Assembly (NCBI GenBank): GCA_036382395.1
Contig: DASVHW010000010.1
Span: forward strand, 1 to 35,402
Reading direction: 5' to 3'
DNA length: 35,402 nt
Source: Candidatus Binatia bacterium
GTDB taxonomy: Bacteria; Desulfobacterota; Binatia; HRBIN30
Under the pieces are notes generated by a model, which did not search any database, was not told the origin of the DNA, and worked only from the letters and a program-made list of their open reading frames with translations. Each line of letters starts with the position of its first letter. The stretch's first letter is position 1. A program made the position numbers and the translations under genes. Shown piece after piece: positions 14,560 to 22,284 of this stretch.

Positions 14560-15567
14560 GTGACGAGCGGCAACATGACGCAATCGGTGTTACGCGATCG
14601 CTACGGTCGCATCGTGACGTATCTCCGGGTATCCATCACGGACCGGTGCAATCTACGTTGCTTCTACTGCCTGCCCCGCGACTGCGGGCTGTCGCGGGCC
14701 GCAGAGCAGCTCGGCTTCGACGAACTGGCTGCGGTGGTCGCTGCCGGAGTCAGTCTCGGCATCAACAAGATCCGCATCACTGGTGGTGAGCCACTGGTAC
14801 GCCCAGGGGTGGTCGAGTTTGTCCGCACCCTGCGCTCTCTTCCGGGCATCACCGACTTGGCGCTCTCGACCAACGGGACGTTGTTGTCCGAGTACGCCGT
14901 GGCTTTGAAAGCCGCGGGGCTGATGCGGATCAACATCAGTCTCGATTCAGTGCGCCCCGCGGTGTTTCGCGCCATCAGCGGCCGCAACGACCTCGATCGC
15001 GTGTGCGCGGGTATCGCTGCCGCGCGCGCCGCCAGCCTGCAACCGATCAAGCTCAACGTGGTGGTGATGCGCGGGGTCAATGACGATGAGTTGCCGGCGA
15101 TCCTCGAATTTGCCGCGCAGCAGGGAGCCCAGGTGCGATTCATCGAATACATGCCGCTCGGAGTCGGACAGCGATGGGAGTCGTCGTACGTCAGCCGCAC
15201 CGAGATCCTCGAACGCATCCAGCCGCACCTGAAGGCCGAACCGCTTCGCCGTCAGCCGGGTGATACGGCAACCTACTATGCCCTCCGCACGGGCGGAGAT
15301 GTCGGCATCATCAGCCCGGTCAGTTGCCGATTCTGCGATTTGTGCAATCGCCTACGGCTGACGGCCGACGGGAAGCTGCGGCCCTGTCTGACCATCGAAA
15401 GCGAAGTGGATTTACACCAAGCGCTGCGGCCCCAGGTGTCGCCTGAGGCGCTAGTCGAGTGCTTCCATACCGCCGTCGCCGGCCGGCCGGAGATCGGTCG
15501 CTACCGCACGGCGGAGAGCGGAACCTCACTAACCGCCCCCAGGCCGATGGCCGCAATCGGCGGCTGA
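14560..15567 (+). CDS. moaA: GTP 3',8-cyclase, molybdopterin biosynthesis
   Basis: This is a 335-residue radical SAM enzyme that performs the first step of molybdenum cofactor synthesis. The SAM cluster site is CNLRCFYC (Cys30, 34, 37), followed by ITGGEPLVRPG. The second, GTP-binding cluster uses FCDLCNRLRLTADGKLRPC. The chain ends in Gly-Gly, the conserved MoaA tail. The GTG at 14560 gives MTSGNMTQSVLRDRYGR; an ATG at 14575 is an equally possible start with a more typical N-terminus. It is isolated from other moa genes and close to molybdoenzyme accessory genes, behind a predicted TetR operator. That suggests cofactor supply tied to that enzyme. Its stop overlaps the next ATG (TGATG). Confidence 0.95.
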   Translation: MTSGNMTQSVLRDRYGRIVTYLRVSITDRCNLRCFYCLPRDCGLSRAAEQLGFDELAAVVAAGVSLGINKIRITGGEPLVRPGVVEFVRTLRSLPGITDLALSTNGTLLSEYAVALKAAGLMRINISLDSVRPAVFRAISGRNDLDRVCAGIAAARAASLQPIKLNVVVMRGVNDDELPAILEFAAQQGAQVRFIEYMPLGVGQRWESSYVSRTEILERIQPHLKAEPLRRQPGDTATYYALRTGGDVGIISPVSCRFCDLCNRLRLTADGKLRPCLTIESEVDLHQALRPQVSPEALVECFHTAVAGRPEIGRYRTAESGTSLTAPRPMAAIGG

Positions 15568-15965
15568 TGGGCTGGGGACAGCCGCGGCCGCTCCCCGGCG
15601 TGCGCACCATCCGCGCGGTACTGCGTACGGCGCACTTGATCGCCTTTGGCACTCTCTATGGTGGCCATGTTTACAACTTGCCGGCGGAAAGGCTGTGGCC
15701 CGCTCTCCTCGCCACCCTGGCCACCGGGGGAGCGTTCATGGCCCTCGAGATGTACCGCTCGCCGCTTTGGCTCGTGCAGACCCGCGGTCTGGCCACGCTG
15801 GCGAAGATCGCACTCGTCGCGGCGGTGGCGATCTGTTGGGATTTACGCATCTGGCTGCTTACGGCAGCCGTCGTGATCGGCGGCGTCGCGTCTCACATGC
15901 CCGGCCGCTACCGCTACTACTCCGTCTTTCACGGGCGAGCCGTCGGTGGGCAAGAAGCGGGCTGA
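15567..15965 (+). CDS. Small membrane protein, function unknown
   Basis: This 132-residue protein starts at the ATG overlapping the moaA stop, so it is translationally coupled to moaA. Four hydrophobic segments can be seen: IAFGTLYGGHVYNL, LLATLATGGAFMAL, LAKIALVAAVAICW and IWLLTAAVVIGGVA. The N-terminal part has a His in TAHLIAFG and another in GGHVYNL, and the end has SHMPGRYRYYSVFHGR. I recall similar hypothetical proteins in environmental deltaproteobacteria but know no function. The histidines near helix ends would permit heme or metal binding; this is a guess. Confidence 0.7.
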   Translation: MGWGQPRPLPGVRTIRAVLRTAHLIAFGTLYGGHVYNLPAERLWPALLATLATGGAFMALEMYRSPLWLVQTRGLATLAKIALVAAVAICWDLRIWLLTAAVVIGGVASHMPGRYRYYSVFHGRAVGGQEAG

Positions 15966-15987
15966 GGCGAAGCCTGTCAACGGGCGT

Positions 15988-17697
15988 TCACGGCACCATC
16001 GCTACTGCCTTCAGCGCCTGGTACGTGGTGTAGCCGCCGGAAAGGTTGCGCGGCCGGTACCCATACTGTGCCAGGAAGCGCGTCGCGTAGTAGGCACGCT
16101 GCCCCACCCCGCAGCAGACCCAAAGCTCACGATCCTTGGGCAACTCGACGTAGCGGTGCCGCATCTGTGACAGCGGCAGGTTGACGCATCCCGGGATGTG
16201 GCCGGCCGCGAACTCCTCGGGCTCGCGCACGTCGACGAGCAACGCCTGCGTCGATCCGAGTTGCGCCCAGTCGGCCAGCGGCATGTCACCGTTGAGCGCG
16301 TTCTCGGCAATCATGCCGGCGAGATTGACCGGATCCTTCGCCGCACCGAACTGCGGTGCATAGCACAGCTCGGTCTCCGCCAGATCGTGTACGGTGCCCT
16401 TGAACTGAATGGCCGTGGCGATGACGTCGATGCGTTTCTCCACGCCCTCCCGCCCCACGGCCTGCGCGCCCAGAATGCGTCCCTCGGGAACCGAGAACAG
16501 CAGCTTGAGATGGATGGGCTGGGCGCCGGGGTAGTAATCGGCATGATGTCCCGGGTGGAGGTAGACCTTCTCGAAATTGGCGACCCCCGCGCGCCGGAGT
16601 CCCTTCTCGCACGCGCCGGTCGACGCAACGGTCATCCCCAGTACGCCCACCACGGCGGTCGCCTGCACGCCGCGGAAGCGGGTGGCGCGGCCCGCAATGG
16701 ACTCAGCCGCAACTCGGCCTTGGCGATTCGCCGGCCCCGCCAGTGGCAGAACGGTCTCCTGGCCCGTCAGCACGTCCTCGACTTCAACCACGTCACCCAC
16801 AGCCCAGATGTGCGGGTCCGATGTGCGCATCTGGGCATCCACGACGATGCCGCCACGCGCACCGATGCGCAGGCCGGCCTCCTGCGCCAGACCGGTTTCC
16901 GGGCGGACCCCGATGGCCAGAATGACCAAATCCGCGGCAAGCTCCGCTCCGCTCTCTGAAACGACAACCAGCCCGTCCCCGTGGCGCTGCTCAATGCGCG
17001 CCAGGCCGTCACCCAAGTGGAGGCGCACCCCGCTGGTTTCGAGGTGCTCCATGACCGGCGCGACCATCTCTGGATCGAGGGGCGGCATCACCTGTGTCAG
17101 CTTCTCGAGCAACGCTACCGACAACTGGCGATGGATCAGGTTCTCAACCATTTCCAGACCAATGAAACCACCACCGACAACGACGGCCTTCTTGGCGCCG
17201 CGATCCACAATCCACGCACGGATGCGGCGCGAGTCCGGAATGCCGCGCACGGCAAAGACACCGGGCAGGTCCACGCCCGGCAACGGCGGCCGGATGGGCG
17301 CTGCACCGGGAGAGAGGACGAGCACATCGTAGCGTTCTTGTCGCACGGAGCCCGTACGCAAATCGCGCGCGGTGATCGTGCCCGCCGCACGATCGATGGC
17401 AGTGACCTCGGTGTCCGTGTGCACGATTACCTTGAAGCGATCGCGGAAGGTCTCGGACGAGACCACCAGGAGCTTGCCCTCGTCGGCGATGATATTGCCG
17501 ACGTAGTACGGCAGGCCACAGTTGGCGAACGAGACGTAGGGTCCACGGTCGAAGACGACAATCTCCGCCGATTCATCGAGACGCCGCAAGCGCGCCGCGC
17601 AGGAAGCGCCGCCAGCCACGCCACCGACGATCAGCACACGCCGACGGGCCGAGGTGCGGGTCTGGTCACCAGGCTGCCGATGCATATCATTGCTCAT
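15988..17697 (-). CDS. CoA-disulfide reductase-like flavoprotein with C-terminal rhodanese domain
   Basis: This is a 569-residue protein with an FAD-binding GGVAGGASCAARLRR near the N-terminus. The redox Cys lies in SFANCGLPYYVG, as in CoA-disulfide/NADH persulfide reductases. It has the NAD site VVVGGGFIGLEM, the second FAD motif HIWAVGDVVEVED, and a dimerisation domain with LHPGHHADYYPGA. The last 100 residues are a rhodanese domain with active-site Cys in WVCCGVGQRAYY. The fusion matches CoADR-RHD/Npsr enzymes that reduce CoA or protein persulfides and polysulfide with NAD(P)H. The ATG at 17697 follows GGAG; a longer frame from 17733 is less likely. Its role is probably sulfane-sulfur or CoA-disulfide handling in the cytoplasm. 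Confidence 0.9.
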   Translation of the reverse strand: MSNDMHRQPGDQTRTSARRRVLIVGGVAGGASCAARLRRLDESAEIVVFDRGPYVSFANCGLPYYVGNIIADEGKLLVVSSETFRDRFKVIVHTDTEVTAIDRAAGTITARDLRTGSVRQERYDVLVLSPGAAPIRPPLPGVDLPGVFAVRGIPDSRRIRAWIVDRGAKKAVVVGGGFIGLEMVENLIHRQLSVALLEKLTQVMPPLDPEMVAPVMEHLETSGVRLHLGDGLARIEQRHGDGLVVVSESGAELAADLVILAIGVRPETGLAQEAGLRIGARGGIVVDAQMRTSDPHIWAVGDVVEVEDVLTGQETVLPLAGPANRQGRVAAESIAGRATRFRGVQATAVVGVLGMTVASTGACEKGLRRAGVANFEKVYLHPGHHADYYPGAQPIHLKLLFSVPEGRILGAQAVGREGVEKRIDVIATAIQFKGTVHDLAETELCYAPQFGAAKDPVNLAGMIAENALNGDMPLADWAQLGSTQALLVDVREPEEFAAGHIPGCVNLPLSQMRHRYVELPKDRELWVCCGVGQRAYYATRFLAQYGYRPRNLSGGYTTYQALKAVAMVP

Positions 17698-17825
17698 ACG
17701 ATCTCCATTGCCCTCTTCAGGAAAGGCGCACACTCAGATGTACCATGTTCCGGGAGATCGAAACTATCGGCAGAGGCCGCAGCGAGCACGCTGGTCGGAC
17801 GTGCAACCGCCACTGACAGGACATC

Positions 17826-17855
17826 GACGCTGCGCCCAGTGTCGCTGCGCCCAGG
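17826..17855. repeat. Two tandem 15-bp units
   Basis: GACGCTGCGCCCAGT is followed at once by GTCGCTGCGCCCAGG, with 13 of 15 positions identical. It lies in the non-coding stretch between the flavoprotein gene start and the epimerase remnant. Confidence 0.5.
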
Positions 17856-17873
17856 CAACTGGCAGCATCGCGC

Positions 17874-18068
17874 CTACGTCGGTCGGCGTCTGGCATCCAT
17901 GAAGAACTCGAACACTTCCCGGGTCGTCTTTTTCGGCACGTAGCCGAACTCCGCTTTGACTTTCCGGTTGCTGAGCACGGGGCGGTAGCGCAGGAAGTTG
18001 ACCTGTTCGGGATCGTACTGGGTCAGGCCCAGCCTCTTGATCAGGTCGAAAGCGCAACGGTGAAAATT
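17874..18068 (-). pseudogene. C-terminal remnant of an SDR-family NAD-dependent epimerase/dehydratase
   Basis: On the minus strand a 64-codon frame ending in TAG at 17876-17874 reads NFHRCAFDLIKRLGLTQYD, then FLRYRPVLSNRKVKAEFGY and KKTTREVFEFFMDARR. The FLRYRPVLSNRKVKxEFGY...TTREVFE pattern is the C-terminal end of extended SDR nucleotide-sugar epimerase/dehydratase-like proteins. No NAD-binding Rossmann domain (GxxGxxG) or start codon is found upstream within the 340 bp to mutS, and the upstream frame (PRCPPGRGA) loses similarity. So this is the tail of a gene deleted or broken at its 5' side. Confidence 0.6.
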
Positions 18069-18406
18069 GGCCCCACGACCCGGCGGACATCGAGGCCGGA
18101 GCGGCAGTACCAGCGGTGCACCCGGTTCATGCGCCCGATGCTAGTGCCGCAACGCGTGCGGCGCAAACCCGAACCGGCGAAATCGAACGCCGGACCAGCG
18201 TGTTCAACCGAGCTGGGCCGAACTGTTGCCGCCTGCGAGTCTCGGTGCCACAATCCCCCCATGTGGAGGGGAACGCGCGGTCGAATGCGGGCGGCAATGA
18301 AACACTCACGGGTTCATTGGCGCATCCTCTCACTGGCGTTCCAGTCCGTTACCACACTCGCACCCCCGCACACCGGCGCACCCGTGCACCAGCGAACGGA
18401 GGAGCC
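18069..18406. other. Non-coding stretch before mutS
   Basis: In these 338 bp I see no gene or clear promoter. The last 55 bp are C-rich, with loosely repeated GCACCC/GCACACC units, then ACGGAGGAGCC, the strong ribosome site of mutS. Upstream codons in the mutS frame are open but look non-coding (PAHRRTRAPANGG). Confidence 0.4.
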
Positions 18407-20998
18407 ATGAAGCTCACCCCGATGCTGGAGCAATACCTGCGCGTCAAAGAAGAGCACCCCGACGCGCTGCTCTTCTTCCGCCTGGGCGACTTCTACGAGA
18501 TGTTCTTCGAGGACGCCGAGCGTGCCGCGCCGATTCTCGACGTGGTGCTCACCAGCCGTAGCAAGAAAGACGACGTCCCGATCCCCATGTGCGGCGTGCC
18601 GCACTTCTCGGTGCAGACCTACATCGCCAAACTGCTGGCGGCCGGCCTCAAAGTCGCCATCTGCGACCAGATGGAAGATGCGGCCAGCGCGCACGGCCTG
18701 GTCGACCGCGCCGTCGTCCGCGTGATCACGCCGGGCACGGTGACCGAAGAGGAGTGCCTCGACCCCAAATGCCCGAATTACCTCGTGGCGGTGACGCCGG
18801 AGCGCGACGCCTCGACGTTAGCTGCCGTCGATCTTTCCACGGGCGAGTTCCGCGTCGTGCCACTGGCTGACGACGTTGCGTTGGCGGACGAACTCACACG
18901 CATGATGCCGCGCGAGGTGTTGGTGCCGGCCGACGAAACGGCGCTGGCGGACCGTGTCGGCGCTGCCGTTCCGCACGCGCTGCTGAACCGGGTAGCGGGC
19001 GAGCACTTCGCGGCCGCGCCGGCTCGCGATTGGCTGCGGGCTCGCGGTGCGGCCGCAAACGGCACCGGCGGCACGTCGCTCTCGGTCGGCTTGCCGGCGG
19101 TCGCCGCCTTGCTGTGGTACCTGCACGACACCCATCGCGCCGGGCTTGAACACCTGCGCCTCCCCGAAGTGCAAGGCAGCGGCGATCGCTTGCACATCGA
19201 TCAAACCACGTGTCGCAACCTCGAGTTGCTGGTCACCATGCGCGCCGAGCGGCGCGGATCGCTCCTCTGGGTCCTCGACCAGACCCTCACGCCGATGGGC
19301 GGCCGGCTGCTGCGCCAATGGCTGCTCACGCCGCTCACTGACATGGCAGCCATTGGTGAACGGCTCGATGCGGTCGAACACCTGCGCGAGCGCGTCACCT
19401 GGCGGCAAGGCTTGGAGAGCGAACTGCGCGGCATCGGCGACCTCGAGCGTCTCAACGGCCGCCTCGCGGCCGCACGCGTGACCCCGCGCGATCTCGTCGG
19501 TCTGGCCGCAACCCTGGAGCGCATCGGACGGCTGCGCCAAGCGCTGGCCGACGTGGCGGTCCCGGCGCTGCACCGCTGCCACGACGAACTCGATCCCCTG
19601 CCGGACGTACGGGAGCGGATCACGGCCATCGTTGCCGACGATCCGCCGCTCAATGCGCATGCCGGCGGCTTGATCCGCACAGGCTGTGATCCGACCGTGG
19701 ACGAGCTGCGCGGCCTGTCGCAGCACGGCAAGCAATGGATCACGCAGCTCGAAACCGCCGAGCGCGCCCGCACCGGCATCGCCTCGCTCAAGGTCCGCTA
19801 CAACCAGGTCTTCGGCTACTACATCGAGGTCACCAAGCCGAACCTGCATCTGGTGCCGTCGGACTACCGGCGCAAGCAAACGATGGTCAACGCCGAGCGC
19901 TTCGTGACGCCGCAATTGGAGGAGTACGAGGCAAAGATCGTTGGTGCCGAAGAACGCCTGCGCGCCCTGGAGTACGACCTGTTCAGCAAACTGGTGGGAG
20001 AGATCGCGGCACAACAGGCACGTCTCAGCCGCACCGCCGCAGCCGTTGCGCGGCTGGATGCCATCTCCTCCTTGGCCACCGTGGCCGAACGTCATCAGTA
20101 CGCGCGGCCCCAGCTCAGCCGCGGCCGCCACCTCTTCATCCGCGACGGCCGCCACCCGGTGGTCGAAGTGATGGCCGGGCGGGCCGGCTTCGTCCCTAAC
20201 GACTGCACGCTGGACCCTGACGGCCCGCAGCTCCTCACCATCACCGGCCCGAACATGGCCGGCAAGTCCACCTATCTGCGACAGGTCGCACTCATCGTCC
20301 TCATGGCGCAGATGGGCAGTTTCGTCCCCGCTGCGGCGGCGGAAATCGGCGTGGTCGATCGGTTGTTCACCCGCGTCGGCGCCTCCGACAACCTGGCCGG
20401 CGGCGAGTCCACGTTCATGGTGGAAATGAAGGAGACCGCGGACATTCTCGCGCACTTGACGCCGCGCAGCCTGGTCATCCTCGACGAGATCGGGCGCGGC
20501 ACGAGCACCTTCGACGGCATCTCCATCGCCTGGGCGGTCGCCGAATATCTGCACGCCGCGCCGGCCCGCCCATTGGTGTTATTCGCCACGCATTACCACG
20601 AGCTGACCGATCTGGCGCTCACGCTGGAGCGCGTCGAGAACCACTCCGTTGCGGTGCGCGAGTGGAAAGGGGACGTCGTCTTCCTGCGGCGCATCGTGCC
20701 AGGCCCTGCGAGTCAGAGCTACGGTATTCAAGTCGCGCGTCTGGCCGGCGTACCCGGGCCCGTCATCACCCGCGCCACGGCGATCTTGCGCAATCTCGAA
20801 CAGGGCGAGCTCAACGATCTCGGGCAGCCACGGCTGGCGCAGGGCGATGGCACGCAGTCCGGACAGCTGGCGTTGTTCGCCGCACGCGAGCGCAGTCTGC
20901 GGGAAGAACTGTCTCGTATCGACGTGGACCGGCTGACCCCGCTCGATGCGCTCACCCGCCTGCATGCGCTGGTGGAGATGGCACGGAAGGACAATTAG
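18407..20998 (+). CDS. mutS: DNA mismatch repair protein MutS
   Basis: This is an 863-residue mismatch-recognition ATPase. The N-terminal domain has FFRLGDFYEMFFEDA, carrying the Phe-x-Glu pair that stacks on the mismatch. The connector, lever and clamp domains follow. The ATPase domain holds Walker A TGPNMAGKSTYLRQ near residue 615, the LAGGESTFMVEMKE signature, Walker B LVILDEIGRGTSTFDG near 690, and FATHYHEL. The length is normal for bacterial MutS1. GGAGGAGCC before the ATG sets the start. mutL is not in the window. It starts a plus-strand housekeeping run with the amidase, glnD and xerD. Confidence 0.98.
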   Translation: MKLTPMLEQYLRVKEEHPDALLFFRLGDFYEMFFEDAERAAPILDVVLTSRSKKDDVPIPMCGVPHFSVQTYIAKLLAAGLKVAICDQMEDAASAHGLVDRAVVRVITPGTVTEEECLDPKCPNYLVAVTPERDASTLAAVDLSTGEFRVVPLADDVALADELTRMMPREVLVPADETALADRVGAAVPHALLNRVAGEHFAAAPARDWLRARGAAANGTGGTSLSVGLPAVAALLWYLHDTHRAGLEHLRLPEVQGSGDRLHIDQTTCRNLELLVTMRAERRGSLLWVLDQTLTPMGGRLLRQWLLTPLTDMAAIGERLDAVEHLRERVTWRQGLESELRGIGDLERLNGRLAAARVTPRDLVGLAATLERIGRLRQALADVAVPALHRCHDELDPLPDVRERITAIVADDPPLNAHAGGLIRTGCDPTVDELRGLSQHGKQWITQLETAERARTGIASLKVRYNQVFGYYIEVTKPNLHLVPSDYRRKQTMVNAERFVTPQLEEYEAKIVGAEERLRALEYDLFSKLVGEIAAQQARLSRTAAAVARLDAISSLATVAERHQYARPQLSRGRHLFIRDGRHPVVEVMAGRAGFVPNDCTLDPDGPQLLTITGPNMAGKSTYLRQVALIVLMAQMGSFVPAAAAEIGVVDRLFTRVGASDNLAGGESTFMVEMKETADILAHLTPRSLVILDEIGRGTSTFDGISIAWAVAEYLHAAPARPLVLFATHYHELTDLALTLERVENHSVAVREWKGDVVFLRRIVPGPASQSYGIQVARLAGVPGPVITRATAILRNLEQGELNDLGQPRLAQGDGTQSGQLALFAARERSLREELSRIDVDRLTPLDALTRLHALVEMARKDN

Positions 20999-21021
20999 TG
21001 ATGGAGACGACGGAGCACTGA

Positions 21022-22284
21022 GTGCGGCGACGGTTGGTGGCCTGCCTGGCGGTGGCGATGGAGGTGACGGTGGCGAGGCAAGCCGACGCCACCGCAGTCG
21101 TGCGCGCCGTGCGCCATATCACCACGCCCAACACCAGCCGCCTGGTCGTCGAGTGCTCCGCGCCGGTGCATTATCGTTTGCAGCGGGTCCCCGCCCGCCC
21201 CGAGCTCGGCGTGCCAGCGCGAATCTATGTCGATTTCTTGGATAGCCAGCTGAGCAGCGAGGCGCGCGCGGCAGTCGAACTCCCCGAAGGACCGCTGCTG
21301 CGCCTACGTGCCGGCGAGCCGGCGACCGCGACCTCCCGTCTGATCCTGGATGTGCCGGGCCTAACGGAATTCGGCGCCTTTTCGATGACGGACCCATTTC
21401 GCCTCATCATCGATGTCCGCGGCACGCCGCGCCCCGGCCCGGCCAAGACCACGACAAGGCCTGACAGTGCGACGCAGGCGGGACCGCCGCTGCCGCAACC
21501 CGCTCCCAAGCTGGCCACGGCCGCAAGGCCTTTGACAAGCGCGCCTCAGCCGCGTCCCCCTGTTCTCAGCCGGCCCGCGCCGCAGCGGTTCAAGATCGTC
21601 CTCGACCCCGGTCACGGTGGGAAAGATCCCGGAGCTATCGGGATCGGCGGCGTTGCGGAAAAGGACGTGACCCTGGCCATTGCCCTGCGCCTGAAGGAAC
21701 GCCTGGCGACCAGGTCCGATACCGACGTGGTGCTGACGCGCGAGACGGACGTCTACCTCGCCCTCGAAGAACGCACGGCGCGCGCCAACGCCGAGCGGGC
21801 GGATCTCTTCCTCTCGATCCACACCAACGCCAGCCCCAATCCGAATCTCTCCGGCATCGAGACCTATTACCTCAACAACACCAACGACCGGGCCACCATC
21901 CGCTTGGCCAAAATGGAGAACGGCCTCACTGGTGTCACCGGCAAGGGCAAGCGCGATGTTGACACCGCGCTCATTCTCAGCGACCTCATTCAAAGCTATA
22001 AAGTTCAAGAATCCGTGGTGCTCGCAGAGGATATCCAGCGCGCGTTGGTTACCGGGCTCGATGTCGGCGGCAAGCCGGTGAGTGATCTGGGTGTGAAACG
22101 GGGACCCTTCTACGTGTTGGTTGGCGCTGGCATGCCGTGCGTCCTGGCGGAGGTGTCCTTTCTCACCAACCCAGGTGAGGGCAGGAGGCTGACGGAGAGC
22201 GCCTATCAGGACGCCATCGCTGACGGCCTCTTGCGGGGCGTCCAGCGATTTGTCGACAATATGCACCTAGCCGAGAATTTATGA
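21022..22284 (+). CDS. N-acetylmuramoyl-L-alanine amidase with AMIN domain (AmiC type)
   Basis: This is a 420-residue periplasmic cell-wall hydrolase that cleaves the peptide from N-acetylmuramic acid, mainly at cell separation. A signal sequence (LVACLAVAMEVTVARQADA) is followed by an AMIN targeting domain of about 110 residues, a Pro-rich linker, and an Amidase_3 domain from KIVLDPGHGGKDPGA. Zinc ligands are His in DPGHGG, Glu in VAEKDV and His in LSIHTNA; the catalytic Glu is in LAEVSFLTN. The GTG start at 21022 follows GGAG by 7 nt and touches a mini-frame stop (TGAGTG). The stop overlaps the glnD ATG. Confidence 0.93.
   Translation: MRRRLVACLAVAMEVTVARQADATAVVRAVRHITTPNTSRLVVECSAPVHYRLQRVPARPELGVPARIYVDFLDSQLSSEARAAVELPEGPLLRLRAGEPATATSRLILDVPGLTEFGAFSMTDPFRLIIDVRGTPRPGPAKTTTRPDSATQAGPPLPQPAPKLATAARPLTSAPQPRPPVLSRPAPQRFKIVLDPGHGGKDPGAIGIGGVAEKDVTLAIALRLKERLATRSDTDVVLTRETDVYLALEERTARANAERADLFLSIHTNASPNPNLSGIETYYLNNTNDRATIRLAKMENGLTGVTGKGKRDVDTALILSDLIQSYKVQESVVLAEDIQRALVTGLDVGGKPVSDLGVKRGPFYVLVGAGMPCVLAEVSFLTNPGEGRRLTESAYQDAIADGLLRGVQRFVDNMHLAENL

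Noticed and set aside
18818-20554. 578-codon open frame antisense to mutS
   Set aside because: mutS motifs are intact on the plus strand; the antisense translation is a low-complexity mirror of GC-rich codons with no ribosome site or family.
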